Part shown: in pieces, positions 9,049 to 19,246 of the stretch
Layout of the letters: every line of letters begins with the position of its first letter
How positions within the stretch are numbered: the first letter of the stretch is position 1
Origin: SAR324 cluster bacterium
GTDB taxonomy: Bacteria > SAR324 > XYD2-FULL-50-16
Length of the DNA stretch: 64,000 nucleotides
Reading direction: 5' to 3'
NCBI GenBank assembly: GCA_028282885.1
Contig: JANQGX010000005.1
Location: 55,606-119,605, forward strand
Position numbers and translations under genes: made by a program
The notes under the pieces: generated by a model
The model's input: the letters and a program-made list of their open reading frames with translations, nothing else
What the model was told of the DNA's origin: nothing
Database searches by the model: none

Positions 9049-11418
9049 ATGCTAAACAACATGAAATTGGGAACAAAACTGATCAGCAGCTTCATCTTTC
9101 TGGCCTTACTGGTAAGTTTTTCCGGTATCGTTGGGATTTTTTACATCAATTCAATTGACAGTACACTGAACAGTATCACCGATTTTGCAGCACCGACGGT
9201 TGAAACCAGTGATGACCTGATTGCCACCGTATGGGAGGCAAACAAGGTTGTGGAAGAGGTCCTGGTCTCTGAAGATCCGTTGGAGATTGCTGAGTTTCAG
9301 AAAGAGTTCGATTCGCTGGATAAGAAATATGACGAACTGTACAAGGAGTTGCAGACCCTGGTGATTGACAAGAACCTTTTGGATGACCTTGAAGAAGCAA
9401 AGGTGGAACAAGAGCAGTTTGTGGTTGTATCCCACCAGGCGATTGAACAGCAGCTACTGATGTTGAAAAAGGAGGAAATCTCCAAAGCGCTTCTGGTCAA
9501 GTTTGATGAGGTCGGTGCCAAACTGAACCTGATGCTTGACGAATTTGCCGAGGAGAACGAAGCAGAGATGCAGAAAGCGGAGGATGAAGGTGACAGGTTA
9601 CTTGCCACCGGCAAGGCGACTGCGAGGCAGATTAATGACCTGTTGGGGGAACTGTTCGAAAAGGATTATCCGGTGGTTGAGGCGGCCTTGAAACTCCAAA
9701 GGTTAATCATGGAGCTTCAGGACACCAGCGGAGAATACCTGGCTGAAGAGGATATCAACAAACTGAAACCGATTCGTGATGAATTTGAGCGGCTGTTTTC
9801 GAAGGCCGGGGGCTTTGTCAAGGTATTGTCGGATTTGGCTGAAACAGCCGAGGACAGGCAGGACGCCCGCGACCTGAAAGCTCTATTGGATAGTTGGGAC
9901 GATTCGGTACTGGTGGAAGACGGTCTTTTTGATTCCCACTTTGAAATGCTGGAGGCGGAGATACAGGTTGACGAACTTGCCACAAAACTTGAATACGATG
10001 CAGACAATACGGCAGCCGCCCTCAACATTGTAGCGGACTCTGCAGACAAGATCAGCGATTCCGCCGACGAGAAAGCAGCCGAGGTTGTCTTGACCGCCCT
10101 GATCGTCGTGATTTCCACTATTTTGATTGGTATCATCCTGGCAGTTGCCATTGCCATATACATCACCCGGGGCATCACCAATCCCATCGACAAGGTTGTG
10201 ATGATGATCAACGAGTTACAGATGGGTCACCTGGATATACGCCTGAAAATGGACTCCAAAGACGAAATCGGACAGATGGCAGATACTATGGACGACTTCG
10301 CCGACGATCTTCAGCATGTGGTGGTAAAAGCGCTGCAACAACTCGCTAATGGTGATCTGACCTATGATGTGAAGATGAAGGACGACAAGGATGTGATCAA
10401 TGCGGCACTGATGAAAACAAGCAAAGATCTGACCCGGATTGTCGAGGGCATCCGGAGTGCATCGGACCAGATCAGTATCGGATCCGGCGAGGTCTCAAGC
10501 TCCAGCCAGTCGCTTTCAAAAAGCGCAACGGATCAAGCAGCGGCACTGGAAGAGATTTCCAGTTCAATGGCCGAGATGGAGACCCAGACCAAAACCAACG
10601 CTGATAACGCCAACCAGGCCAACCAGCTTTCGGTTGAAGCCCATAAGTCCGCGGAAAACGGAAACCATCAGATGCAGGCCATGGTGGAGGCGATGGGAGA
10701 CATCAATGAAGCGAGCCAGAACATCTTCAAGATCATCAAGGTGATTGACGAGATTGCTTTCCAGACAAACCTGCTGGCCCTGAATGCAGCCGTTGAAGCC
10801 GCTCGGGCCGGAAAATACGGCAAGGGATTTGCGGTGGTGGCCGAAGAGGTGCGAAACCTGGCGGCCCGAAGTGCCAAGGCGGCAAAGGAAACGGCAGACT
10901 TGATCGAAGGTTCGGTCGACAAAACCAACAAGGGGACCGAGATTGCTGAACAGACGGCCGAATCGCTGCAGAAAATTGTTGAGTCGGTAACAAAGGTGAC
11001 GGACCTGGTTGGCGAGATTGCGTCTGCATCCAGTGAGCAGGCACAGGGCATCAACCAGATTAACAAGGGCTTGGGGCAAATTGACCAGGTAACCCAGCAA
11101 AATTCTGCCGGGGCGGAGGAGAGTGCCTCTGCGTCTGAAGAGCTGTACGGACAGGCAATGCGTCTGAAGGAGATGATCAGCGCTTTTAAAATCCCGGGCC
11201 AAGAAGCGACAAACTACGCTGTTCCCCAGCGCAGTTACGATGTTGCACGTATAGCACCGATCAGACAAATTGAAGAGTTGGAAGGCGACTGGCAGGCAGG
11301 TGAAACGCCGGCCCATGTTCATCGTGATGAAAACGGTAAAGGAGCACCTGCAGTGAAACAGCAAATCAGTGATGCTTCAAAAATCCAGCTTGATGATGCT
11401 GATTTCGGAAAATACTAG
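9049..11418 (+). CDS. Methyl-accepting chemotaxis protein
   Basis: Transmembrane chemoreceptor that signals to CheA/CheW. The 789-residue protein has TM1 (about 10-32), a long helical periplasmic sensor (about 33-345), TM2 (about 346-372), a HAMP region and a cytoplasmic coiled coil. The MCP hairpin tip is intact: [23 protein letters not shown] followed by [14 protein letters not shown] chose ATG 9049 because GGAG at 9039-9042 lies 6 nt upstream; a TTG at 9037 and an ATG at 9043 overlap that site. The protein ends in LDDADFGKY, nearly the same tail as the receptor at 12050. No che genes are in the window, so the ligand is unknown. Confidence 0.93.
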   Translation: MLNNMKLGTKLISSFIFLALLVSFSGIVGIFYINSIDSTLNSITDFAAPTVETSDDLIATVWEANKVVEEVLVSEDPLEIAEFQKEFDSLDKKYDELYKELQTLVIDKNLLDDLEEAKVEQEQFVVVSHQAIEQQLLMLKKEEISKALLVKFDEVGAKLNLMLDEFAEENEAEMQKAEDEGDRLLATGKATARQINDLLGELFEKDYPVVEAALKLQRLIMELQDTSGEYLAEEDINKLKPIRDEFERLFSKAGGFVKVLSDLAETAEDRQDARDLKALLDSWDDSVLVEDGLFDSHFEMLEAEIQVDELATKLEYDADNTAAALNIVADSADKISDSADEKAAEVVLTALIVVISTILIGIILAVAIAIYITRGITNPIDKVVMMINELQMGHLDIRLKMDSKDEIGQMADTMDDFADDLQHVVVKALQQLANGDLTYDVKMKDDKDVINAALMKTSKDLTRIVEGIRSASDQISIGSGEVSSSSQSLSKSATDQAAALEEISSSMAEMETQTKTNADNANQANQLSVEAHKSAENGNHQMQAMVEAMGDINEASQNIFKIIKVIDEIAFQTNLLALNAAVEAARAGKYGKGFAVVAEEVRNLAARSAKAAKETADLIEGSVDKTNKGTEIAEQTAESLQKIVESVTKVTDLVGEIASASSEQAQGINQINKGLGQIDQVTQQNSAGAEESASASEELYGQAMRLKEMISAFKIPGQEATNYAVPQRSYDVARIAPIRQIEELEGDWQAGETPAHVHRDENGKGAPAVKQQISDASKIQLDDADFGKY

Positions 11419-12049
11419 GCGAAACTTTCAGCAAAATCCAGGTTGTTTGCTCCTGGTGAACTACCTGTTTGGGCGGTTTAATCGTTAATCTGACACGGTT
11501 CTAGTTCCCCGAAACTTGCTTCGAAAGCGTTACAAATGTCTCAGTTTGATACCCCATAGCTTGCTACGGGGTAGTTCGTTTTCCGGGCCAGCACTTTTTT
11601 ATGTTTTTCATGTCAATCAGTTACAGCATGATATCTAATACTCCCCAGACCGCATTTTGCGTTAACAAAACTTTTAATTGAATGCTGAAGCACACCATGA
11701 TACAATTGTGCTTTATCCTGTTCATGGCTGCTTGGTGAGGAGGCTGGACCTCTTTCTCAGCATCCTCTGGCGGCTTGATATGAACATGTTAATAAAAACT
11801 GTAAACTTTTGGGTTAATTTAATATTGTGATAGAAATATGAGATGCAAAGCATCTGAACATGATGCAATCCCAAACTCTATATAAAGGAGGTTACTGGTT
11901 CAAGTAGATTTTTCAAAAAGAAACATGAATACATTGATAGACATTGCCGGAAATCGACCCGAATTGCTGGCTGCCTGAAGCTTTTTTCGTTCTGAGACAG
12001 TTTGATAAACCTCTCAAAGAACTAATTAAAATTACCAGTTGAGGATAAA
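11419..12049. other. Intergenic region between the two chemoreceptor genes
   Basis: About 630 bp with no supported gene. It holds the palindrome at 11550-11573 and, further right, AT-rich sequence likely to include the promoter of the second receptor. A strong AAGGAGG at about 11885 is not followed by a start codon with a worthwhile frame. Confidence 0.5.
11550..11573 (+). terminator. Strong 24-nt palindrome, possible terminator of the first chemoreceptor gene
   Basis: The sequence starts TACCCC, ends GGGGTA and pairs over 11 positions with one mismatch around a two-base turn. It is followed by agttcgtttt, a loose T-rich tail. It lies 130 bp after the receptor stop. It could terminate transcription, or be a dispersed palindromic repeat. 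Confidence 0.4.
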
Positions 12050-14302
12050 ATGAAAGGATTAAAATTATGGCAAAAGATAGGCTTGGGATTTGGCGGAATT
12101 GTAGTATTGATGATTGTAGGAGGTGTCATCTCTGTCAATACCGCTACTGGCCTTTCTGACTTAACATCAAAGCTGTATCGTCATCCATTGGCTGTGAGTA
12201 CTGCCATCAGGGATATTAAAATGAACCTGGTCGCAATGCATCGCAGCATGAAAGATGTTGCCATGTCTTCAAGCGTCGATCAAATGCAAACTGCACAGAA
12301 CCAGGTTGATCAATTCGCTCAAGCTGCTGTCGCAAGCTTTGCTGTATTGGATGAGCGGTTTCTTGGAGATAAATCTGATATTCAGAATGCCAAGAAATTG
12401 TTTGAGGATTGGGCTCCCATACGCCAAAGGGTGATCGATCAAACGCTTATTCAGTTGAATAATAATGCAAATGAGGTCACTCGCATTGAAGGAGCTCCAC
12501 ATGTTGCCAAAATCAAGGCTTCGTTGGGTGAACTGATTGATTTTGCCAATGGAAAAGCAGAGGAGTTTAATAATACAGCCCAAACCAGAGGAAGAGGTAC
12601 GGATGCAGCAGAACTGGTAGATAAGTTTTACAAGCATCCTTTCACTGTTTCGCGCACCGCAATAGAGGTCCAGTCAGGCACTTTTGAAATCCTTGTCATG
12701 ATGAAGGATCTGTCCGTCGCCCCAACGGCTGAAGCAGTCAACGATCTTGCTGTAAAAGTTGATGCCAGGGCCGAAGCATTGATCGGAAAATTTGCCCTTT
12801 TAAATGAGAGATTTCTGGGAGATAAACAGAAAATCAATGATGCTGAAACGCTGTTCAGAGGTTGGAAGTCGATTCGTGATAAGGTAATCAAAATGCGGTT
12901 GGCCCAGGTTACAGCCAATCCGGGTGAAATCACCCGTGAAGAAGGTGCGCCTCACCTGGCAAAGCTGAACGCTGCCTTGGATAAAATCAGGGACTTTGCG
13001 GATAACAAGGCCATTGAATTTAATTCCAATGCTAACAAGGAAGCCTCCTCTTCGATTTTTCTTCTTCTCCTGCTTTTTTCTATTGCCACTGTTATCGGTG
13101 TTTTTGCCGCTTATTTCGTAACATCGAACATTCAGAAAATGGTTGGGGGTGAACCGAGTGAAATTGAACAGATAGCCAGGGATGTGGCGTCCGGCAAGTT
13201 TGATATATCGCAATCAGCCGATAAAGCCACCGGAATTTTCGCTGAACTGGTGAAAATGGCAAACTCTTTAAAGGGAGCAGTTTCCTCAATCAACAGGACC
13301 ATGAACCTGATTTCCCAAGGTGATTTCACGGAAGACGTTGGAGATGACGGTATGACCGGTGAACTGGTATCAATCAAAGATGCCATCAATAATTCAATTG
13401 AGATGCTGAGCAATACAATTGCCCAGGTTGTATCCGCGATCGACCAAGTGAATACAGGAGCAGGTCAAATATCAAGTGCTTCCCAGGCATTGGCCAGCGG
13501 AACCGCCGAGCAGGCAGCCAGCCTGGAGGAGGTCAGCTCAACCATGTCGGAAGTCAGTAGCCGGGCGAATACAAACAATGATAATGCTATTCAAGCTGAA
13601 AAACTGACGACTCAAGCCATGGAGACAGCTAACCGGGGCAACACCCAGATGAAAGAAATGCTTGATTCCATGGATAAAATCAACAACTCAAGTGCTGATA
13701 TCTCTAAAATCATAAAAGTGATAGATGAAATCGCTTTTCAGACCAATCTTCTTGCCTTAAACGCTGCTGTGGAAGCAGCAAGGGCCGGCAAGTATGGAAA
13801 AGGCTTCGCTGTTGTGGCGGATGAGGTTCGCAATCTGGCTGCCAGAAGTGCTGAAGCAGCAAAGAATACGACCGGGCTTATAGAGAACTCGGTGAAAGAA
13901 GTTGAGTTTGGCGTCAATAATGCGGGAAAAACCGCTGAGGTGCTGAAAGAGATTAATGAAGCGATTACCAAGGTAAATGATCTGGTGGGTGAAATCGCTT
14001 CGGCTTCTCAAGAGCAGAGTGCCAACACGGACGAGATAGATACCTCACTGGGACAGGTCAACGACGTGGTTCAGCAGAACTCCTCAATATCGGAACAGGC
14101 TGCATCGGCTTCCGAGGAGCTTAGCGGTCAGGCAATGGAGTTGCAAGCCCTGATGGGGCGTTTCAGGCTGAATCAGGCTGCAACGAATCAGGAGTTTGTG
14201 CAGGAGCAACTACCTGTGGAAGAGGTTATTGCCCCACCCGTAGTTGCTGCCGAGAAATCAAAAATGATCACCCTGGATGATGATAGTTTTGGTAAATACT
14301 GA
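12050..14302 (+). CDS. Methyl-accepting chemotaxis protein with duplicated sensor module
   Basis: Chemoreceptor of 750 residues. TM1 is about 9-30 and TM2 about 335-357. Between them the periplasmic sensor is an internal tandem repeat: residues about 42-180 and 188-328 align along their length. Shared landmarks are (L/F)Y(R/K)HP, ERFLGDK followed by a Trp about 13 residues later, and R-x-EGAPH(V/L)AK. After TM2 come the [24 protein letters not shown]-type segment and a full signalling coiled coil with [23 protein letters not shown]. The tail [11 protein letters not shown] resembles that of the receptor at 9049. The ligand is unknown. Confidence 0.94.
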   Translation: MKGLKLWQKIGLGFGGIVVLMIVGGVISVNTATGLSDLTSKLYRHPLAVSTAIRDIKMNLVAMHRSMKDVAMSSSVDQMQTAQNQVDQFAQAAVASFAVLDERFLGDKSDIQNAKKLFEDWAPIRQRVIDQTLIQLNNNANEVTRIEGAPHVAKIKASLGELIDFANGKAEEFNNTAQTRGRGTDAAELVDKFYKHPFTVSRTAIEVQSGTFEILVMMKDLSVAPTAEAVNDLAVKVDARAEALIGKFALLNERFLGDKQKINDAETLFRGWKSIRDKVIKMRLAQVTANPGEITREEGAPHLAKLNAALDKIRDFADNKAIEFNSNANKEASSSIFLLLLLFSIATVIGVFAAYFVTSNIQKMVGGEPSEIEQIARDVASGKFDISQSADKATGIFAELVKMANSLKGAVSSINRTMNLISQGDFTEDVGDDGMTGELVSIKDAINNSIEMLSNTIAQVVSAIDQVNTGAGQISSASQALASGTAEQAASLEEVSSTMSEVSSRANTNNDNAIQAEKLTTQAMETANRGNTQMKEMLDSMDKINNSSADISKIIKVIDEIAFQTNLLALNAAVEAARAGKYGKGFAVVADEVRNLAARSAEAAKNTTGLIENSVKEVEFGVNNAGKTAEVLKEINEAITKVNDLVGEIASASQEQSANTDEIDTSLGQVNDVVQQNSSISEQAASASEELSGQAMELQALMGRFRLNQAATNQEFVQEQLPVEEVIAPPVVAAEKSKMITLDDDSFGKY

Positions 14303-14315
14303 TTAAAATGATTGA

Positions 14316-14367
14316 ATCAGGTTGAAGCGGGAGGGTTTGGTTCCGGATTCGCTTGGCTTCACCTGAT
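14316..14367 (+). terminator. Likely terminator between converging genes
   Basis: ATCAGGTTGAAGC at 14316-14328 pairs with GCTTCACCTGAT at 14356-14367 with one bulged base, closing a 27-nt loop. The sequence cattgtttt follows. It sits between the chemoreceptor stop (14302) and the stop of the leftward GH4 gene (14391), so it may serve both directions. Confidence 0.5.
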
Positions 14368-14390
14368 CATTGTTTTGCCTCACTTTCAGT

Positions 14391-15740
14391 CTATTTCAAA
14401 TAGCCCAGGTAATCCTCCTGTAGATCCATCATGGTATCCAGCATTTTCTCTGCGGCTTCCACCTTGTCGACCACAGGATCCACCAATAATGCCTGCAAAA
14501 CCAGGTCTTTTGAGCCTGTGATACACGCTTCAGCGGTCAGGTCGTGTACTGCCGCCTGATTCGTCAACAATCCGGCGAATCCCTTGGGAAGTTCACCCAG
14601 CACAACACCTTCCACTCCATTTTTGCCGATGATTGCCGGTACTTCAACCGCCACAAATTCGGGTAATTGGGCGATCAATCCCTTGTTCGGAATGTTGACC
14701 GCTTCCTCTTCATAGCCCGCATCATTGATGATTCCTTCCATGATGGGAACCACCCGTTCGGTTAGATTCATGTCAATCCGGGGTTCAAGGTCGAGTATCC
14801 ATTTTTTGTAGTAGGTTTGAAAGTCGATAATGCCCTTGTGATCGACCACATCGTGCGCCCATTGAAGATACTCACCCAAATGACTATCCGTGGTGATGGG
14901 TAAATAGCCGAATTTTTCCAGCAGCACCCGGAAGAGACCTCTTTCCGCCCATTTTTGAGCTCCCTTTCTCAGGGCCGGTTCGCTTCCCGGCGTGGACCCG
15001 GCCTGGGCAGCGATCAGTTCACGCATGACATTTCCAAAATCGGGAAGATTTTCAAAAAAAGCCGGAGCTTTTTCCTTGATGTCCGGGTAGGCATCTTTGC
15101 CGGTTGATTTGTACCTGGCTTCCAGGAGAACACTAAAATGATTGAGACCACCGGCCCTGAGTTCAAGCTCCTCATAGGGTGTATCCAGGATAATTGGCAA
15201 ATGCTGGCGCAGCGAGGAGATTTCATGACAGAGACCGATGAACTTCAAGTCCGGAAACTTCCTGTGAACTGTTGTACAGATTCTGCTCATGGGGTTGCTG
15301 TAGTTAAAGACAAAGGCATCCGGGCAGATTTTTTGAATGTCCTCACAGATTTCCAATATCGGTGGAATAATTCGCAGGGAATGGAACAGTCCCCCGGGAC
15401 CGCCGTTTTCGCCAAAAACCTGTCTGAATCCGTACTGTTGTGGAATTTGCCAATCCTGGTCCCAAAGCTTGAATCGATCTCCCACCTCGATGGAGATAAT
15501 ACAAAAATCCGCGTCCTTCAAAGCCTCCGGGCGGGATGTTGTAGCAGAAACCTGAAAGGGTAAACCGTGTTCCTTGATGTACTCGGCTCCAGTTTTTTCA
15601 ACAACGGCCAAGGTTTCCGGATTGATATCGTGGAGGACGAGAGAACTTCCCTTGAGGGTATCGGACTGAAAAATATCTCCGAGGGTGTCATAACCAAATT
15701 GGGCGCTTCCGGCGCCGATCAGGACGATTTTTTTTGTCAT
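14391..15740 (-). CDS. Glycoside hydrolase family 4 (alpha-galactosidase/alpha-glucosidase-like)
   Basis: Cytoplasmic GH4 enzyme. The family cleaves glycosides by an NAD+- and metal-dependent oxidation/elimination route. The 449-residue protein starts with the Rossmann nucleotide site KKIVLIGAGSAQFG (residues 3-16). The family residues NPMS (149-152), GLCHE with metal-binding Cys171/His172, and GGLNHF (His201) are present. AAAGGA lies 5 nt before the ATG. The motif set fits the AglA/LplD branch (alpha-galactosidase, alpha-glucosidase or alpha-glucuronidase) better than phospho-glycosidases; the substrate cannot be read from sequence. No sugar transporter is adjacent. The upstream gene on the same strand is 146 bp away. 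Confidence 0.9.
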   Translation of the reverse strand: MTKKIVLIGAGSAQFGYDTLGDIFQSDTLKGSSLVLHDINPETLAVVEKTGAEYIKEHGLPFQVSATTSRPEALKDADFCIISIEVGDRFKLWDQDWQIPQQYGFRQVFGENGGPGGLFHSLRIIPPILEICEDIQKICPDAFVFNYSNPMSRICTTVHRKFPDLKFIGLCHEISSLRQHLPIILDTPYEELELRAGGLNHFSVLLEARYKSTGKDAYPDIKEKAPAFFENLPDFGNVMRELIAAQAGSTPGSEPALRKGAQKWAERGLFRVLLEKFGYLPITTDSHLGEYLQWAHDVVDHKGIIDFQTYYKKWILDLEPRIDMNLTERVVPIMEGIINDAGYEEEAVNIPNKGLIAQLPEFVAVEVPAIIGKNGVEGVVLGELPKGFAGLLTNQAAVHDLTAEACITGSKDLVLQALLVDPVVDKVEAAEKMLDTMMDLQEDYLGYLK

Positions 15741-15886
15741 GTTTTTCCTTTTGGATGGGTTAGCAACGACCGTATCCTTCGGTCAATATTGAAAATGGGA
15801 GATTCAGTTCCTGTTGAAGGTGAAACTCTGACAGCGTATGCGTTTTTGGCATTGTCTATAAAACTCTGCCGGATCCTGATCTGGTT

Positions 15887-17965
15887 TCAGTTATCCTGCT
15901 TTTTTTTCCAGATGGATATCTTGTCCAAAACCGGCAAAGTCTCTCTTTTTCTGTAGTCAGACGAAGTACGCACCTTGATGACGGGGGAATCCAGAAAGCT
16001 CCAGTTTCTGGACAGCGTACCGGAGGGAATAAGGTACTGCCTTTGAGAAACATCAAGCGTCCGTACTTCAATTTTCGGGCTTTCCAGGGAACTCCTCCAG
16101 TCACGGTACCTTGAATAGGCCCTGGAAAAGGTGATTGAGGATTTGCTCTCCTCTCCGGACTCGCAAATGAAGTCGTTACGCTGAAGCAATTTGATCAGTT
16201 CCCTTCGATCCATCACCACTTTTTCATTTTTCTCTTTAATCCTGCTGAAGATGTTGTTTACCCTGTTTGAAGGTAAGTCGTTTTTGTGAAGTTTCAGCCG
16301 GGTCAGACGATGAATCTGGTCCAAATCATCGGACGTTGTCTGCATTATCGACTCGGAGATAGCGCGATACATTTCCGTGGAGACAGAATGTTGATTTCGG
16401 ATCCAGCTCTCGATTTCGTGTTTATCACTTTCATCTACGGATATTTTACCGGCGAGATAATCAAAAAGGGGTCCGTCCTTTTGTCTCAGAAAATTGAGAC
16501 TGGCATTGTAAATCTCTTCCCTCACCTTCAGGTATCCGGTTTCCTCATCCTGTTTTTCCTCCCGTGTTTCAATGGGAGGCTCAGCCTCCTGCCCGTTTGG
16601 AATGTCGGCTTCGTTCTCAAAAACCAAATCAAAAGCCTTGAAAGTTTCCTCGTTATCTCCGACCTGTTCCAGCGCATGTGATTTCGGTGCATTGATATTG
16701 TTGATACGGTGATCGATGCAGTTCTGATGAATAATCAGAGATGTGGTATCCCGGAAAAAATGGTCCTCATCCTGCTTTTGAAAAAAATTCCAGAAAGATG
16801 TACTTCCCAGGAAATGATCCGTACCTGAGTTCTGTTCCGATCTTCTTTTAATGCAATCGGAAGAGATTATCAGGATTTCGCCGGGTTCTCTTTCCTCTTC
16901 AGAGCCGGTTCCGGATAATTTTTTAAAACCAATCTGAAAATTGTAAAGCGGTGGAGGAGCAACCAGTTTCGCTTTTCCACCTTGGGTTGAGGTCGATTCC
17001 TCTTTTTGAATTCTCTTGAAAGGATCCTGATCCGGACCGGATTCAAGATATTTCCCGTAACCATATTTGGCCCAGCGGTCCTCCGGTTCCGTTTCTTCCG
17101 ACTCCGCTTCTTCCGTTTGAACCGGATCTGTATCCTCATCCTCGATATCTCCGGAAGGTAGCAAAAAAGCATCCAGCGAGTGTCGGATATTGTCGGAGGA
17201 TTGGTCGTCATCTTCAGAATGTTCCGCACGCTTCTCCCGGTTGTTTTCGGCGGTATACCAGAAGATCGGCCTGGCAGGCTCTTCTTCGGATTGAAGAGGG
17301 GCAGGCTCGTGTTCCGGTTCCGTCTCTTCGCCGTCAGAAACACGTCTGATCTCATCCAGTTGGAATCGGGTATCTTCATGCAGGCCCACTTTCCGATATT
17401 CAAATCCTTCATCCCGCTCTTCCGTCAACCCAGGAAAAGGTTCCCGTTCCTCTTTGACAGTTTTTACGAGGGGACCATTCCTGTCGGGTTGATTGAGATC
17501 CTGCTCAAGATCGATGGGCAGATCCCTTTGCAGAATGACCTGCTCTTCCGGGGTGGTCTCTATTAAGTGGAGGTGAGTTTTTATGTGAAGTGGGAAAGTG
17601 AGTCCGAATCCGGGTAGCTGGGCATCGAAATCGAGGCCGACCTCGAGTTGAATCTCGATCAGTAGTTTTTCCAGAAGATGAAACGCTCTGTTTCTGGCTC
17701 GTTTCAGTGCCTTGTCCAGTTTAGCCTGGCGTTTGATAAAGGGGTTAACACCTGCAGCCTCGACGGTGAACCGAAATCGGTATGCCAATTCAAGATTCTG
17801 ATTCTCCAGGGACTGGAACAGAAACCGATAGATATCCTCAAGGTAGTTTGCGTATCCCTTTACGCTTGAGGGAGGAGTAATCGATTTCTTATGTATCCAC
17901 TTCTTCAGAAACGGCTTGCGTCCGATTGGTTCAATACTGGGAAACAAGCTATATTGTGTTTCCAT
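15887..17965 (-). CDS. Large acidic protein of unknown function
   Basis: I do not recognise this 692-residue protein. Residues about 1-150 are basic and helical (KLDKALKRARNRAFHLLEKLL). A central part (about 165-330) is low-complexity and very rich in Glu/Asp with EEAESEETEPED-like runs, typical of a disordered linker. The C-terminal third (about 480-692) looks folded and helical, with IESWIRNQHSVSTEMYRAIS and RRELIKLLQRNDFICE. There is no signal peptide or membrane segment. ATG 17965 is chosen over an upstream TTG at 17983; neither has a clear ribosome-binding site. It precedes the GH4 gene on the same strand. Confidence 0.75.
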   Translation of the reverse strand: METQYSLFPSIEPIGRKPFLKKWIHKKSITPPSSVKGYANYLEDIYRFLFQSLENQNLELAYRFRFTVEAAGVNPFIKRQAKLDKALKRARNRAFHLLEKLLIEIQLEVGLDFDAQLPGFGLTFPLHIKTHLHLIETTPEEQVILQRDLPIDLEQDLNQPDRNGPLVKTVKEEREPFPGLTEERDEGFEYRKVGLHEDTRFQLDEIRRVSDGEETEPEHEPAPLQSEEEPARPIFWYTAENNREKRAEHSEDDDQSSDNIRHSLDAFLLPSGDIEDEDTDPVQTEEAESEETEPEDRWAKYGYGKYLESGPDQDPFKRIQKEESTSTQGGKAKLVAPPPLYNFQIGFKKLSGTGSEEEREPGEILIISSDCIKRRSEQNSGTDHFLGSTSFWNFFQKQDEDHFFRDTTSLIIHQNCIDHRINNINAPKSHALEQVGDNEETFKAFDLVFENEADIPNGQEAEPPIETREEKQDEETGYLKVREEIYNASLNFLRQKDGPLFDYLAGKISVDESDKHEIESWIRNQHSVSTEMYRAISESIMQTTSDDLDQIHRLTRLKLHKNDLPSNRVNNIFSRIKEKNEKVVMDRRELIKLLQRNDFICESGEESKSSITFSRAYSRYRDWRSSLESPKIEVRTLDVSQRQYLIPSGTLSRNWSFLDSPVIKVRTSSDYRKRETLPVLDKISIWKKKQDN

Positions 17966-18258
17966 GACGACAGGTACAGACAATCCGGTTAGTCGACCAA
18001 CATTTCCCGACCCGTGTTATATGTCGAAACGACACTGTCAAAAAAACTAATGCTAAAGCTCTGCCGGAAATGAAAGATTTTTATTGGACTTAAAAGTCAG
18101 GGGGTAAAAACCGATAAATAAATGATTTTTATATACCCGTCAAATGAATTAATGGGTGGACAGAAAGAGCTGAGGGAGCCGGAGTTGCACTATGGGCAGC
18201 GCAACTCGGTTTAATTGATTGATTTAAAGCAGGATTGTAAAAATCCGGATCGGGTGTT
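17966..18258. other. Intergenic region downstream of the oxidoreductase operon
   Basis: About 290 bp separating the ACT gene stop from the acidic-protein gene, both leftward. It holds the hairpin at 18182-18207 and AT-rich sequence that probably contains the promoter for the acidic-protein gene. No open frame of note. Confidence 0.45.
18182..18207 (-). terminator. Hairpin after the 2-oxoacid oxidoreductase operon
   Basis: GAGTTGC and GCAACTC form a 7-bp perfect stem around a 12-nt loop, about 50 bp after the last stop of the leftward operon. There is no strong T run on the - strand side, so it may be a processing or attenuating hairpin instead. Confidence 0.35.
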
Positions 18259-18687
18259 TCAGGTTTTGTAGATTTCTTCTCCGACCGTCTTGATCCAATG
18301 CTCTGTCAGAACCTCTTTGGCCTCCAAAACCTTATCCACTTCAAGGATCAATATGGCTTCGTTGTTGTTCAGATAGATGAAAGGGTAGATCAGTTCAACA
18401 TTGACCTTTTTTTCCAGAAGCGTTCTCAAAACAGCATTCAGACCGCCGGGATGGTCCGGGGTGATTACTGCAAGGACTTCCCTGGAAGAGGTGGTGAATC
18501 CCCTGCTTTCCAGAACGGAAATGGCTTTGTCCGGATCATCTGTCACCAGGTGTAACTGGGCAGGTCCTTCCTTGGCCGTTCCCATAATTGCCTTAATATT
18601 GATTTGCTCCTTTTCCAGAATTTCGCAAACTTCGTGAACCGAGCCCGGTTCGTTTTTTACGGCAACTGATACTTGTCTGATCGGCAT
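18259..18687 (-). CDS. Tandem ACT-domain protein
   Basis: Small cytoplasmic protein (142 residues) made of two ACT domains, about 4-68 and 72-138. Each begins with a strand and an NEPGSVHEVCEIL or DHPGGLNAVLRTL helix, the usual ligand-binding face. ACT domains bind amino acids and regulate neighbouring enzymes. It is the last gene of the oxidoreductase operon, 9 bp after the gamma subunit, so it probably senses an amino acid related to the 2-oxoacid substrate. That role is inferred from position only. Confidence 0.88.
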   Translation of the reverse strand: MPIRQVSVAVKNEPGSVHEVCEILEKEQINIKAIMGTAKEGPAQLHLVTDDPDKAISVLESRGFTTSSREVLAVITPDHPGGLNAVLRTLLEKKVNVELIYPFIYLNNNEAILILEVDKVLEAKEVLTEHWIKTVGEEIYKT

Positions 18688-18696
18688 AACGTTCCC

Positions 18697-19245
18697 TTAT
18701 TTTTCAGTTTCAAAAGGAAATTTATCATAGCCCAGGGAGATGGCCTTTTTTACCTCTTCAGCCACCTTTTTCTTTTTTCCCATAAGCATATCTACACTTT
18801 GATGGACTTTTTCCAGTTTCACGATATTTGACATTTTTAAAAAGGACCCCAGGATAATCATGTTGGTTGATCTCGGACTCTTTATTTCCTGGGCAAGTTC
18901 ACTGGCAGGGGATGGATGTGTTTCAATATCTTCCCTGAAGGGAACAACATCCACGATACTGGAATTATAAATCATTTTTCCACCCGATTGCAGTCTGTTG
19001 ATGAACGAGAGTACCGATGGCTGATTCATGGCCAGGACGATATCCGGATTGGAAGCAACCGGGGAAGCGATATCCTCGTCCGCAATGCAGATTGTGCAGT
19101 TCGCCGTCCCGCCTCGCATGGCAGCACCATATTCGGGCAGAAAGGTGACATGAAAATCTTCCAGCATGGCTGCATTGCCCAGAATGTTGCCGATGGTCAA
19201 AACCCCTTGTCCCCCGGAGCCGGCAAAAAGTAAGCGTGATAACAT
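18697..19245 (-). CDS. 2-oxoacid:ferredoxin oxidoreductase, gamma subunit
   Basis: Gamma chain (182 residues) of a CoA-acylating 2-oxoacid:ferredoxin oxidoreductase. The start LSRLLFAGSGGQGVLTIGNILGNAA is the family's glycine-rich motif, followed by the characteristic EYGAAMRGGTANCTI. It lies 1 bp after the beta subunit gene in a four-subunit operon (ferredoxin, alpha, beta, gamma) and 9 bp before the ACT gene. Substrate choice is discussed at the alpha subunit. Confidence 0.93.
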   Translation of the reverse strand: MLSRLLFAGSGGQGVLTIGNILGNAAMLEDFHVTFLPEYGAAMRGGTANCTICIADEDIASPVASNPDIVLAMNQPSVLSFINRLQSGGKMIYNSSIVDVVPFREDIETHPSPASELAQEIKSPRSTNMIILGSFLKMSNIVKLEKVHQSVDMLMGKKKKVAEEVKKAISLGYDKFPFETEK

Positions 19246-19246
19246 C

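Noticed and set aside
10564..11364. 266-codon frame opposite the first chemoreceptor
   Set aside because: Antisense shadow of the coiled-coil coding sequence, whose codon bias keeps the opposite strand open.
17981..17996. CAATCCGGTTAGTCGA resembling the outer arm of the 8800 repeat
   Set aside because: Only a partial match (CCGGTTAG) with no inverted partner nearby; expected by chance.
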